Source of the DNA: Palsa-1150 sp036490515
GTDB taxonomy: Bacteria > Myxococcota_A > Polyangia > Polyangiales > Polyangiaceae
Assembly (NCBI GenBank): GCA_036490515.1
Contig: DASXDU010000007.1
Location: 284,620-348,619, forward strand
Direction: 5' to 3'
Length of the DNA stretch: 64,000 nucleotides
Made by a program: the position numbers and the translations under genes. Positions 52,454 through 60,961 of this stretch are shown here, in pieces. Under the pieces are notes generated by a model. The model saw only the letters and a program-made list of their open reading frames with translations. It ran no database searches and was not told the DNA's origin. Positions within the stretch are counted from its first letter, which is position 1. Each line of letters starts with the position of its first letter.

Positions 52454-53264
52454 GGAAGAACGCAATGCCTCGCGCCATTCGCTCCGCGTCGGCCCGCTGC
52501 AGTTCTCCGAGCGCCGGAGGGGAGGTCGGGGTTCTGTTGGCGTCGAGCAAGATCGGCCGCCCATCGTGCACCACGAAGTCGAACTTCCCGAAGTCGAAGC
52601 CGAGCCTCGCGCGGTGGGCCCGGAGCGCGGGAGGGACTTCGACGAGGGTCCGATCGACCATGTCCTGGCCCTTGACGACGGGATGGGGTCCGACGATCCG
52701 GGTGCAGTACTCCCGGTCCCCGAAGAAGACCCAGTGCCTCGATGCGTACCCGCGCGGATCTCGCTCGGGCAAGAACTTCTCGACCACCAGATCTGGGTCG
52801 GAGCGCAGCGACTCGGGCACGCGTTCGTACGAATCGAAGACCGGGTATCGGTTTCGAGAGATGAGGCGCGGGACCGGAAAGCCCTCGACGCCCGCCCGCC
52901 TCGCCTGCTCCGCGTGCAAGCGCTCCGGGACCCCTCCCGCGTTCGCGTCCGTCTTGACGATGACGGGCCCGGTCCATCCGTCGGCGTGATCGACGACGTT
53001 CTCGCTCACGCAGCGCTTCGCGATGTTGGTGGCCCGCCCGTTGATGCGCACGGGGTAGGCGCTCATGGCTTCGAGATAGGCGGGTGGCGTGAGTGTACGG
53101 TTCACGTGCAAGAGCACCGCATCGCCGGCCGGGGGCCTCTCGGATCCCTCGTGGACGACCACGCGATGGCCCATCGCCTCCCACGTGGGAAAATACGAGC
53201 GCACGAGGAACGGCTCCCGCAGGAACCGGTCGAAGCGATGGGTGAGGACGACGACGACGGCCAA
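52446..53264 (-). CDS. ATP-grasp-like protein
   Basis: 272 residues from TTG 53264 (MAVVVVLTHRFDRFLREPFL); no ATG is near. The C-terminal two thirds have the ATP-grasp pattern: GPVIVKTDANAGGVPERLHA (nucleotide-binding Lys and Gly loop), DLVVEKFLPERDPRGYAS (second Lys/Glu), and KFDFVVHDGRPILLDANRTP (metal-binding Asp/Asn at the end). ATP-grasp enzymes join an acid to an amine or thiol; no partner gene tells the substrate. The N-terminal 100 residues are a shorter pre-ATP-grasp domain (HVNRTLTPPAYLEAMSAYPV). Family assignment is from these motifs only. Confidence 0.75.
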   Translation of the reverse strand: MAVVVVLTHRFDRFLREPFLVRSYFPTWEAMGHRVVVHEGSERPPAGDAVLLHVNRTLTPPAYLEAMSAYPVRINGRATNIAKRCVSENVVDHADGWTGPVIVKTDANAGGVPERLHAEQARRAGVEGFPVPRLISRNRYPVFDSYERVPESLRSDPDLVVEKFLPERDPRGYASRHWVFFGDREYCTRIVGPHPVVKGQDMVDRTLVEVPPALRAHRARLGFDFGKFDFVVHDGRPILLDANRTPTSPPALGELQRADAERMARGIAFFLR

Positions 53265-53466
53265 CGGCGGTTCTCAAGTAGCTTCGTGCACGACCGAGCG
53301 TCGGATGCCCCGGCCATTCGGGCTCCTCAGGGACACGATCTTTCCCTCGTCGCCAGGACCGGCATGGCAGCGAAAATACCCGCGCGGGGTGTCGCGGGGG
53401 AAGCACGGTCGCCGGGTTCGCGTCCTACCGCCGGACGTGACGTCGACACCCGTATATGCTGCGGCC

Positions 53467-53895
53467 GTGAGCGACGACCAGCGATCGACGCGCGCGGGGC
53501 TCGAAGCGCTCCGTGAGGGCCTCCTCGGGGTGCACAAGGCGCTGCTCGCCATCGCGCGGGCGGAATACGAGGGCGAGCATGGGCCGATCGCGACGCCGGG
53601 CACGCTCCTGCAGCTGCTCATCCACGACGAGTCGTTTGCGTGGCTCCATCCGGTGAGCGAGCTCGCTTCCCGGGCCGACGAGCTTGCCGAGGAGGAGAGT
53701 CTGCCCGGGGCCGAGGTGGCGGCCGTCGCCAGAACGGCCGAGGGGCTGCTTGCGCCTGACGAGAATGGTACCGGCTTTGCGCGGCGGTACTTCGAGGCGC
53801 TCCAGTCGTCTCCCGAGGTCGTGATGGCGCATGCCGAGGCGCGGCTCGCTGTCGGCGCGCTCGCGCGTCGAGATGGCGCCGACCGGGACGGATGA
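53467..53895 (+). CDS. conserved small helical protein
   Basis: 142 residues from GTG 53467 (VSDDQRSTRAGLEALREGLL). All-helical, with AIARAEYEGEHGPIATPGTL and LLQLLIHDESFAWLHPVSEL as the best-preserved parts. I recall unnamed proteins of this form in Gram-negative soil bacteria (LxxxHKxLLxxERAxYExxHG...FAWLHPLSE), but no function. The frame is open upstream to 53089, which overlaps the ATP-grasp gene. The gene stands alone between divergent neighbours, about 100 bases from the next gene. Confidence 0.7.
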   Translation: MSDDQRSTRAGLEALREGLLGVHKALLAIARAEYEGEHGPIATPGTLLQLLIHDESFAWLHPVSELASRADELAEEESLPGAEVAAVARTAEGLLAPDENGTGFARRYFEALQSSPEVVMAHAEARLAVGALARRDGADRDG

Positions 53896-54011
53896 TGCCG
53901 TTCTGCTGAGGGTGCTCGTCACCCGCCGAGCACGCTCCTTTTCGTTCTGATCCGCATGCGGGTCCCTGCTCACCTTGCCAGAGCGCGGACCCGCGAAGTA
54001 AATCGGCTCGC

Positions 54012-54473
54012 ATGCGTAAGTCGATGGCTTGCTTTCTCTCCGTCGTCCTCCTGGCCGCGATCGCGTGCAGTAACGACAAGGATGCCGACTGCACGTCCCC
54101 CGGTGGAACGTGCGTCGGGCCCGGGTCTTCCCTCCAGTGCAGCGACACGCTGCCCTACTCGTGCAGCGAGCAGGGCGCGACGTGCTGCATCGTCGTGTCG
54201 AACACCGGCGGCAGCAGCAGCGGTTCGAGCAGCAGCTCGAGCGGGGCTGCGGCCTCGTCGAGCAGCGGATCCAGCAGTGGGTCCAGTAGCGGTTCGAGCA
54301 GTGGGGCCGCCTCGAGCTCGAGCGGGAGCGGGAGCGGGAGCGGTTCGAGCAGTGGGTCCTCCGGAGAGACGGACGCCGCGAGCAGCGACGATTCCTCTGC
54401 TCCCGAAGACTCGGGCAGCCCTGCGACGGACGGGTCGTCGTCCGGCGCAGCGGACGCCGGCGGCGGGGGCTGA
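54012..54473 (+). CDS. lipoprotein with Ser/Gly repeats
   Basis: 153 residues: MRKSMACFLSVVLLAAIACS has a lipobox with Cys19. A short Cys-rich part (DCTSPGGTCVGPGSSLQCSD and SCSEQGATCC) is followed from about residue 62 by ~55 residues made of Ser and Gly units such as SSGSSSGSSSG. The DNA there is a run of degenerate AGCAGCGGT-type repeats. The end is a short acidic/Ala stretch. Such Ser/Gly linkers usually space a small domain away from the outer membrane. Function unknown. Repeats may cause copy-number variation. Confidence 0.7.
   Translation: MRKSMACFLSVVLLAAIACSNDKDADCTSPGGTCVGPGSSLQCSDTLPYSCSEQGATCCIVVSNTGGSSSGSSSSSSGAAASSSSGSSSGSSSGSSSGAASSSSGSGSGSGSSSGSSGETDAASSDDSSAPEDSGSPATDGSSSGAADAGGGG
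54196..54356. repeat. degenerate Ser/Gly codon repeat tract
   Basis: About 160 bases of AGC/TCG/AGT/GGT-type units encoding the Ser/Gly run of the lipoprotein at 54012. Units are imperfect and have no constant spacer, so this is a low-complexity coding repeat and not a CRISPR array. Confidence 0.75.
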
Positions 54474-54674
54474 CCTTTCGCGCGGACTGGGTGAGCTGTT
54501 CGGTCACGCTCGGCGGCCGCATTCACCGCAGAGCGGGCGCTCGCGGCCGGCGGGATGCGCATGCATACCCGGGGGGAGTACCGAACAGCGCTCGCCGCAT
54601 TTTCTTTGAAAGAAACATGGGAGCTCGATCGAACTTCCCGGGCGCTCCCTCGTGGGACGCAAGGAGGGTTCCCG

Positions 54675-55796
54675 ATGCCCGTGTGCAGCGCCTTCCAGGG
54701 TGGTCCCCGGAGCCCGGCGCGCGGGGTACCGGACGACCCCGGGTATACCGGGGAATACGCGCCCGGGTCGAGAGAAGGTCGGACGACGAAGCAGGTCCTG
54801 CTCGTCGCGTTCGACGGGTTCCAGACGCTCGACTTGGCGGGATCGCTAGACGTCTTCGGCTTCGCCTCCTCGATCGCCGGCCTTGCACCGGTCGGGACGG
54901 ACCAGGCGTACCGCGTCGAGATCGCGGCGCTCAGGGGGGGCACGATCCTGTCGTCGGCCGGGCTGGCGTGTGCCGGGACCTGCACCCTCGCGGAATGGGC
55001 GGGGCACCCCGATACCGTGCTCGTCATCGGCGGGCCCGGCGCCGAGGAGGCGAGCCGGGACGAGGGGCTCCTTGCAACCCTCCGCGCAATTGCGCTCCGC
55101 GCGCGGCGAATCGGCTCTGTCGGCACCGGCGCCTTCATCCTCGCGGCGGCGGGCTTGCTCGACGGGCGCCGTGCAACCACCCACTGGGAGGCCGCGTCGA
55201 GACTCGCGTCCGCGTTCCCGCACGTCGATGTGCAGTCCGATGCCATCTTCGTTCGCGACGGGGGCGTCTACACCTCCGCGGGGCTCACGGCCGGTATCGA
55301 CCTCGCCCTTGCTCTCGTCGAGGAGGACCACGGCCGCGACGTCGCGCTCGCGGTCGCGCGGGAGCTGGTCGTCCTCGCCCGCCGCTCGGGTGGCCAGTCG
55401 CAGTTCAGCGCCCAGCTCAAGACCGAGTACGCCTCCGAAGAGGGCATTCGCGCCCTCCAGCGCTGGATGCTCGAGAACCCGACCGCCGATCTCTCGGTAC
55501 CCGCCTGCGCGCGCCGCGTCGGCATGAGCCCCCGCAACTTTGCGCGTGTCTTCGTCCGCGACGTGGGGGTCACTCCGGCGGCGTGGGTCGAGGGAGTCCG
55601 CGTCGAGCGGGCGCGCGCGCTCCTCGTCGATACGGAGCGCGGCATCGCCGAGGTCGCGTCACGAAGCGGCTTCGGCTCTTCCGAGACGATGCGGCGCGCC
55701 TTCCTGCGGTGGGTCGGTGTCTCCCCCGGTGCGTACCGGCGGCGCTACCAGATGCGTCGCGTCGAGCGGATCGCTCCTGCGGAGCCTCGCGGGTGA
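54675..55796 (+). CDS. GlxA-family regulator (DJ-1/PfpI plus AraC)
   Basis: ATG 54675 is fixed by a near-perfect AAGGAGGG at 54661-54668, 6 bases upstream; the open frame reaches 54555 but lacks support. The 373 residues hold two domains. DJ-1/PfpI-like (from ~residue 40, KQVLLVAFDGFQTLDLAGSL) has the nucleophile-elbow region SVGTGAFILAAAGLLDG; the usual Cys there is replaced by Thr/Gly, so it is likely a sensor only. The AraC helix-turn-helix pair follows (CARRVGMSPRNFARVFVRDV and VASRSGFGSSETMRRAFLRW). Members often control amine or nitrogen catabolism, but no target gene is adjacent. Confidence 0.9.
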   Translation: MPVCSAFQGGPRSPARGVPDDPGYTGEYAPGSREGRTTKQVLLVAFDGFQTLDLAGSLDVFGFASSIAGLAPVGTDQAYRVEIAALRGGTILSSAGLACAGTCTLAEWAGHPDTVLVIGGPGAEEASRDEGLLATLRAIALRARRIGSVGTGAFILAAAGLLDGRRATTHWEAASRLASAFPHVDVQSDAIFVRDGGVYTSAGLTAGIDLALALVEEDHGRDVALAVARELVVLARRSGGQSQFSAQLKTEYASEEGIRALQRWMLENPTADLSVPACARRVGMSPRNFARVFVRDVGVTPAAWVEGVRVERARALLVDTERGIAEVASRSGFGSSETMRRAFLRWVGVSPGAYRRRYQMRRVERIAPAEPRG

Positions 55797-55853
55797 CGCG
55801 CGGCGCGCGCTCGCTTCTCGCCGCGCTATGTTCTGAAGGCGCGGCGCGCGGCC

Positions 55854-56171
55854 ATGCCCACCCGGAAGCTCGACGAGTTCCACGACGTCTGGTTCGACCA
55901 CGTTCTGAACGAGACGAGCGACGAGCACTTCGATCGCAAGGAGTTCGCGATGCGCGCTCTCGATCTGGTCCGCCCGCTCGGCGTGACCATCGCCGTATGC
56001 GAGGGCAGGCGGCTGCGCGTGGAGACGGGTTGCAACTGGCGGGGCACCCCCGCGGCTCGGTGGGCGCTGCTCGCGGTGCCGCCGACCGCGTCGCGTCGGG
56101 CGATCGCTGCCGCCGTCGCGGAGCTGGCGGGCGCCCCTGGTCCCTACGCCCTCGACATCCTGTTCGCGTGA
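55854..56171 (+). CDS. unknown 105-aa protein
   Basis: 105 residues (MPTRKLDEFHDVWFDHVLNE) from ATG 55854. Aromatic/acidic N-terminus, then PLGVTIAVCEGRRLRVETGC and a helix with ARWALLAVPPTASRRAIAAA. No signal or membrane segment and no known family. It follows the GlxA-type gene by 57 bases on the same strand, so it could be a target or a passenger. The gene ends next to a remnant frame on the other strand at 56173. Confidence 0.55.
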   Translation: MPTRKLDEFHDVWFDHVLNETSDEHFDRKEFAMRALDLVRPLGVTIAVCEGRRLRVETGCNWRGTPAARWALLAVPPTASRRAIAAAVAELAGAPGPYALDILFA

Positions 56172-56368
56172 GTCACTTGGGCGCGGCGGTTCCGTCCGGG
56201 TTCACGGAGACCTCGAAGGTCGTGTCAGGCTTCATCGTCGAGTAGTCGACCGACCACGATTGCATCGTCCGAGGCCCTCTGCTGAGGTCCACATACATCC
56301 GGCGACCTCGGAACGGGCGCACCCGTGCCTGCCGGTCGGTCGCTCGTCCACTCGTGTACGATGCACGG

Positions 56369-56764
56369 GTGGGTCCGGCGAAGATTCTGGTCGTCGACGA
56401 CGACGCCGACATCCGGCGCATCGCGGGCCTCGCGCTGGAGCGCCTCGGCGGATTTCGCGTGACGCTCGCGGCCGACGGTGCGGAAGCGATCGCGCGCGCG
56501 TCACAGGACCGGCCCGATCTCGTGCTCCTCGACGTGTCGATGCCCGAGTTCGACGGCCCCGCTACGCTCGCGACGCTGCGGGCGCAGGAAGCCACCGCCG
56601 GTGTGCCCGTGGTCTTCTTCACGGCGACGTCGAACGACGCGGAGGTCGCGAGACTCATCGCGCTCGGGGCGGTGGGGGTCGTTCCGAAACCGTTCGAGGT
56701 TGGAGACCTGCCGCGCCGGGTTCGGGTCATCCTCGAGGACCTCGGGTACACTGAAGGGCCATGA
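56369..56764 (+). CDS. single-domain response regulator (CheY-like)
   Basis: 131 residues from GTG 56369 (VGPAKILVVDDDADI); GTG 56354 is an alternative, and neither has a strong ribosome-binding site. It is one receiver domain: acidic pocket DDD at 10-12, phospho-Asp55 in LVLLDVSMPE, Thr85 in FFTATS, and Lys107 in VPKPFE. With no output domain, it must act by protein contact or pass phosphate on. Its stop overlaps the start of the HPt gene by 4 bases (ATGA), so the two are made together. The frame begins over a remnant minus-strand ORF. Confidence 0.88.
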   Translation: MGPAKILVVDDDADIRRIAGLALERLGGFRVTLAADGAEAIARASQDRPDLVLLDVSMPEFDGPATLATLRAQEATAGVPVVFFTATSNDAEVARLIALGAVGVVPKPFEVGDLPRRVRVILEDLGYTEGP

Positions 56765-57084
56765 CGGGCGAAGCCGATCCCGCCATCCAGTCGCTCCTTG
56801 CGGCCGCCAAGGAACAGTTTGCGGCCGGCCTGGGGGCCCGGCTCGACGCTATCGAGGCGCTCGTGGCCGCGGGCACGTGGGAAGAGGTCCGTCGGGGCGT
56901 CCATCGGCTCCGCGGTGCGGCCGCGACCTACGGGTTTGCCGCGCTCGGAGAGCGCGCCGCCACGATCGAAGAGGCGCTGTTCGACGCGGACGACGCTCCG
57001 GGCCCGGACGTACGGCAGGCGATCGTCGAAGGCGTGCAGGCGCTCCGCATGGAGGCCACGCGCGCGGCTGGAGGCGGATTGTGA
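56761..57084 (+). CDS. HPt-domain phosphotransfer protein
   Basis: 107 residues forming a four-helix HPt domain: GTWEEVRRGVHRLRGAAATY with His48 in the usual HxLKGxA-like place (here HRLRGAAATYGF). Histidine phosphotransfer proteins accept and pass a phosphoryl group between receivers. It sits exactly between a receiver gene and a kinase-receiver fusion, overlapping both by 4 bases (upstream ATGA, downstream GTGA). A local relay is therefore likely, though no histidine kinase is in the window. Confidence 0.88.
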   Translation: MTGEADPAIQSLLAAAKEQFAAGLGARLDAIEALVAAGTWEEVRRGVHRLRGAAATYGFAALGERAATIEEALFDADDAPGPDVRQAIVEGVQALRMEATRAAGGGL

Positions 57085-58355
57085 ACGATCGCAACGTGAA
57101 CACGACCGCGCCGCCGCCCGCGGCCGTGCCCACGGCGGTGTTCGCGCTGGGGGAGATCGTCGGCGACACCTACGAGGTGCGTAGCCTCCTGGGTGCCGGA
57201 GGGATGGGGGAGGTCTACGAGGCGGAGGATCGCATCCTCCAGAGGCGGGTTGCGCTGAAGGTCGTGCGGCCTTCGATCGCGGGCGACTACCTGCTTCGTG
57301 AGGGGCGGGCGCTCGCGGCCATCCACCATCCCGGAATCGTGACCGTGCACTCGATGGGAATGCACCGGGGCGTTCCGTTCCTAGTCATGGAGCGGGTTCA
57401 CGGGCTCAGCCTCGATCGGATGCTCGACGACCGTCGCGGACGCGGCGAACAGTTCGGCGTGCGAGAGGCGATCGATCTCGTGATCGCCGTGGCCGACGCC
57501 CTCGCGATCGTGCACAAGGCGGGGCTCGCCCACCGAGACGTGAAGCCCGCGAACGTGATGCTCGCCCCGGGCGGTCGCGTGGTCCTCATGGACTTCGGTC
57601 TCGTGCTGCCTTCGGCCGACCGCGAGGGCCACCGGAGCGTCGCGGGCTCGCTGCAGTACATGGCGCCCGAAGCCCTGTCGGGGGACGTGGCGGAGGGGGC
57701 GGCGGGGCTGTGCGACGTCTACGCGCTCGGGGTGCTGGCTTACGAGCTGCTCACGGGGGTCGCTCCCTTCGACGGCGCCGAGCCGGTCGAGATCTACCGC
57801 GCGAAGACACGTGTGCCCCTCCCGCGGGTACGCGAGCAGAGGCCGGATGTTCCCGAGGCGCTCGACGACCTCATCGACGCGCTGATGGCGCCAGACGCAC
57901 ACGAGCGGCCAGAGGGCGCCGAGGCAGCGCTCTGGAGCTTGCGCTCGCTGCGTGGTCGGCTGGTTCATGGGGGTGAGGAGCGTCCCTTCTCGGTGCTCGT
58001 CGTCGACGACGATCCTGACGTGCGCGAAGCACTCGCGCTCTACGTGCGCGCTGCCGCCCCGGGCGCGCAGATCGAATCGCTCGCGGAGGGCCGCCAGGCG
58101 GTGCGGTCGGTTCGCCGCCGGGTTCCCGATCTGCTCCTTCTCGATCTCGACCTGCCGGACATCAACGGCATCGAGGTGTGCATGCTCTTGCGCGGCATGC
58201 AGCTGGGAGATGCCTGCAACATCGTATCCGTCAGCGGCCGGGCGACGCGCGCCGACGTCGAGCTCCTGCAGCAGCTCGGCGTCCGCTCGCTCGAAAAGGG
58301 GCCTGGGCTGATGGCCGAGCTCCTCGAGCTCGTCCGCAAGATGCGTCCGCGCTAG
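57081..58355 (+). CDS. Ser/Thr kinase fused to a receiver domain
   Basis: 424 residues from GTG 57081, whose GTGA overlaps the HPt stop. The Hanks-type kinase (30-290) is complete: Gly loop GAGGMGEV at 38-45, Lys60 in VALK, HRDVKPAN at 151-158, DFG at 171-173 and APE at 195-197. The C-terminal receiver (303-420) has acidic DDDPD at 309-313, phospho-Asp355 in LLLLDLDLPD, and Lys406. No transmembrane segment, so the kinase is cytosolic. This would couple Ser/Thr signalling with His-Asp phosphorelay in one protein and the next two upstream. Output partners are unknown. Confidence 0.92.
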   Translation: MNDRNVNTTAPPPAAVPTAVFALGEIVGDTYEVRSLLGAGGMGEVYEAEDRILQRRVALKVVRPSIAGDYLLREGRALAAIHHPGIVTVHSMGMHRGVPFLVMERVHGLSLDRMLDDRRGRGEQFGVREAIDLVIAVADALAIVHKAGLAHRDVKPANVMLAPGGRVVLMDFGLVLPSADREGHRSVAGSLQYMAPEALSGDVAEGAAGLCDVYALGVLAYELLTGVAPFDGAEPVEIYRAKTRVPLPRVREQRPDVPEALDDLIDALMAPDAHERPEGAEAALWSLRSLRGRLVHGGEERPFSVLVVDDDPDVREALALYVRAAAPGAQIESLAEGRQAVRSVRRRVPDLLLLDLDLPDINGIEVCMLLRGMQLGDACNIVSVSGRATRADVELLQQLGVRSLEKGPGLMAELLELVRKMRPR

Positions 58356-58385
58356 GGCGGCGGAGAACTTTCCGCACGGCTGGCG

Positions 58386-58399
58386 CGTCCGAAAGGACG
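58386..58399 (+). other. short GNRA-loop hairpin after the kinase gene
   Basis: CGTCC-GAAA-GGACG forms a 5-base stem with a GAAA tetraloop, 30 bases after the stop. There is no T-run downstream, so it is a weak terminator or an mRNA end structure at most. Confidence 0.35.
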
Positions 58400-58476
58400 T
58401 CGTTACTGGTTAAGGAGAGGGGCGCGTCGGGTGTGCCCACGGGAAGAATCGCTCGCCGCCGAAGGTAGAGGTGAAG

Positions 58477-59118
58477 ATGGAGACCTTCTCGGCCCCCCTG
58501 GGCCTGACTCTGATCGCCGCCATCCTGGGGGGCGTCCTCGTGGCGATCGTGCCCACGTGTCTCTACCTGTACGTCGAACCGCGTGGGCGCCGGCACTGGG
58601 CGGCGACGGGCGACACGCCTGGGACTCGCAAGGCCCCGGCGCTGGTTCGCTTCACCGCTTGGCTCAGCTTCGCGGTGGGCCAGCTCGCCATTCCTTGGCT
58701 CTTCGTCCCGGCGGCCTGCGCGGCCCTCTTCTTCCTCCAGGCCAAGCTCGGGGTCGCACGTCCGACGGGGCTGGCGATCACCGCAGCGGTCGGCGTGGCG
58801 GGCCTGGCGCAGTCTGTCGTCGCACTTCGCCTCATTCCCCTCGGCGTCCGCCTGCTTTCACGGGACGGGAAGGCGTGCGGCGCCCTCAGCGGTCGCGCGC
58901 GCTGGAACACGTTCCTCAGCGCCGGCGTACTCGCTGGGGGCCTGCTCACGCAGTGGGCGATGCTCAGAATCCCGAACTTCGTTCACCCGTGGCTGCGCGC
59001 CGCGCTCGTCTGGACCGCGCTCCGGCCCGTCATCTTCTATGCGGCGGTGTGCCTGGTGCATGCGCTGCTCCTAGGTCGCTGCGCGAACGCCCTCGCGTGC
59101 GAAGTGAAGAAGAAGTGA
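58477..59118 (+). CDS. polytopic membrane protein, unknown
   Basis: 213 residues from ATG 58477; GTG 58471 adds two. About five hydrophobic helices: LGLTLIAAILGGVLVAIVPT, ALVRFTAWLSFAVGQLAIPW, LFVPAACAALFFLQAKLG, TGLAITAAVGVAGLAQSVVA and VIFYAAVCLVHALLLGRC. No known family. It lies 14 bases before the subtilase gene on the same strand, so they are likely cotranscribed; it may support the membrane-anchored protease (presentation or protection). Confidence 0.7.
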   Translation: METFSAPLGLTLIAAILGGVLVAIVPTCLYLYVEPRGRRHWAATGDTPGTRKAPALVRFTAWLSFAVGQLAIPWLFVPAACAALFFLQAKLGVARPTGLAITAAVGVAGLAQSVVALRLIPLGVRLLSRDGKACGALSGRARWNTFLSAGVLAGGLLTQWAMLRIPNFVHPWLRAALVWTALRPVIFYAAVCLVHALLLGRCANALACEVKKK

Positions 59119-59132
59119 AGGTGAGGTAGGTC

Positions 59133-60923
59133 ATGCGATTCCGTCCCCTGGCCCCCGTCGGGGCCGCCCTCTTCGCGGCGCTCTTGCTAGGGTCGCACGC
59201 CGCGACGGCGCAGGTCGCCATGACCGTTCCCCACCCTCCGGCAGACGTCGTCAACGGCGACGCTGCCGGGTCGGTGAACGGCGAAGCCGCCTCGTTCGGT
59301 GACGAGACCGCGGGCGCGGATGAGATCAGCGGCGAGATCGCGGTCGACCTGCGCGACGACGCGAGTGACGCCGACGTGGACGCCCTGGACAAGAAGCTCG
59401 GCATCGTCATGCACCCGAGCAGTACGTGGAGCATCGCCCACGACAGACTCGAGGTCGCCGACGTCGATCCCGGCCGCGAGGCGGCAGTTCTCGACGCTCT
59501 GTCGCACGACCCGCTGGTCGAGCACGCCGAGCCGATGGCGATCTATCGCGCGACGTTCGTCCCAGACGATCCGCTGTACGCGAGCAAGCAGTGGCACCTG
59601 AAGCGCGTGGGCGCCGAGAGCGCCTGGAACTACACGTGCGGGCGTGGCGTGACCGTCGCAGTCATCGATACCGGCGTGGCGTGCTTCGACAAGGGCCCCT
59701 TTTCCCGGGGAACGGACCTCTCCGGCACCCGATGCGAAGGAGGGTGGAACTTCGTCGACGACAATGCACAGGCCGCGGATGACCAGGGCCACGGAACCCA
59801 CGTCGCTGGCACGATCGCCCAGACGACGAACAACGCCGTGGGAACGGCCGGCCTGGCCTACTGCGCGACCCTGATGCCCATCAAGGTGCTGTCGCGCCAA
59901 GGTTTCGGAAGCACGGCGAACGTCGCCGAGGGCATCCGGTTCGCCGCCGACAACGGGGCGCAGATCATCAACCTCTCGCTCGGTGGCCCCATCAAGAGCA
60001 AGATCCTCGAAGACGCGGTCAATCACGCGATCGCGAAGAACGTCTTGGTCGTCGCCGCGGCCGGCAACAGCGGTCGGAGCGTCGGCTGGCCTGCGGCATA
60101 CCCCGGGGTCGTCGCCGTGAGCGCGACGGACGTGAACGACAAGATCGCGGCGTTCTCGTCGCGCGGCCCGCAGGTCGTGCTCGCCGCTCCAGGTGTCGCC
60201 GTGACGCAGCAGACGATCTGCAACGGCGGTCGAGAGAAGTGCGAGATCTTCGGTACCTTCAGCGGCACCAGCATGGCGTCGCCGCACGTCGCGGGCGTGG
60301 CTGCGATGATCGAGGGGCTGGGCGTGACCGACGCGGGGGCCCTGCGGGACGTGCTCACCTCGACCGCGCGGCCCAAAGGCGAGAGGAGCCTTTACGGCGC
60401 CGGCATCGTCGACGTCGGTGCGGCTGCTAGCCACGTCTTCTACACGGACCTCGCCCTTCGCGCGGTCGCGCTGCTGGGGCTGGGGTGGGTGGTAGGTCGC
60501 CGCATCCGAAAGCGCGGCGGTTTGATGGCGCGCACGCCTGCCTCGGTCGCCGGTGCCATCATGGCCGGCGTTGGGCTCGTCCCCATCGCGCCGCTTCTTG
60601 GTCTGGGTCGCTACGCGACGCTCGCGATGCGGCCACTTGGCGAGTGGGATCTCGTCCTGTTCGGCGCGGGGGTCCACCAGTGGCTCCTCCTCGCGAGCGC
60701 GCTCCCTGCGGTCGCGCTCACCCTGTTCGCATTCGCGAGCAAGCGAGTGAGGCCGCTCATCGGCGGCGTGGCGCTCGGCACCGCTGCGCTCCTCGTCCAG
60801 CACCTCGTGTCGGGCGACGTCGCGTTCGTGGGTGGCCCGATGCTCGCGAAGGTGTGGATGGTCGCGAACGCGCTCGTGTGTCTGTGGCTCGCGCGCACGG
60901 CGCTGGATCAGAAGAAGGTCTGA
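59133..60923 (+). CDS. subtilase (S8) with C-terminal multi-helix membrane domain
   Basis: 596 residues. The signal peptide MRFRPLAPVGAALFAALLLG and a ~120-residue propeptide come first (with a second inhibitor-like region to ~145). The peptidase S8 domain follows with all catalytic residues: Asp179 (VIDTGV), His220 (GHGTHVAG), Asn312 (AAAGNSG) and Ser380 (GTSMASPHVAG). From ~residue 435 there are four to five hydrophobic helices (LALRAVALLGLGWVVGRRIR; ASVAGAIMAGVGLVPIAPLL; QWLLLASALPAVALTLFAFA; LIGGVALGTAALLVQHLVSG), so the enzyme stays in the inner membrane with its domain outside. This tail is unusual for a subtilase. The upstream membrane protein is 14 bases away. Confidence 0.92.
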   Translation: MRFRPLAPVGAALFAALLLGSHAATAQVAMTVPHPPADVVNGDAAGSVNGEAASFGDETAGADEISGEIAVDLRDDASDADVDALDKKLGIVMHPSSTWSIAHDRLEVADVDPGREAAVLDALSHDPLVEHAEPMAIYRATFVPDDPLYASKQWHLKRVGAESAWNYTCGRGVTVAVIDTGVACFDKGPFSRGTDLSGTRCEGGWNFVDDNAQAADDQGHGTHVAGTIAQTTNNAVGTAGLAYCATLMPIKVLSRQGFGSTANVAEGIRFAADNGAQIINLSLGGPIKSKILEDAVNHAIAKNVLVVAAAGNSGRSVGWPAAYPGVVAVSATDVNDKIAAFSSRGPQVVLAAPGVAVTQQTICNGGREKCEIFGTFSGTSMASPHVAGVAAMIEGLGVTDAGALRDVLTSTARPKGERSLYGAGIVDVGAAASHVFYTDLALRAVALLGLGWVVGRRIRKRGGLMARTPASVAGAIMAGVGLVPIAPLLGLGRYATLAMRPLGEWDLVLFGAGVHQWLLLASALPAVALTLFAFASKRVRPLIGGVALGTAALLVQHLVSGDVAFVGGPMLAKVWMVANALVCLWLARTALDQKKV

Positions 60924-60961
60924 GGCCGCGGCCCGGGACATCTGCGCTAGACTGAAGGCAG

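Noticed and set aside
53089..53466. N-terminal extension of the 53467 gene into the ATP-grasp gene
   Set aside because: This frame is antisense to the ATP-grasp N-terminus and lacks protein character; GTG 53467 fits the helical domain start.
54196..54356. CRISPR-like repeat run
   Set aside because: The repeats are short, degenerate codons for Ser and Gly inside a reading frame, with no regular repeat-spacer pattern.
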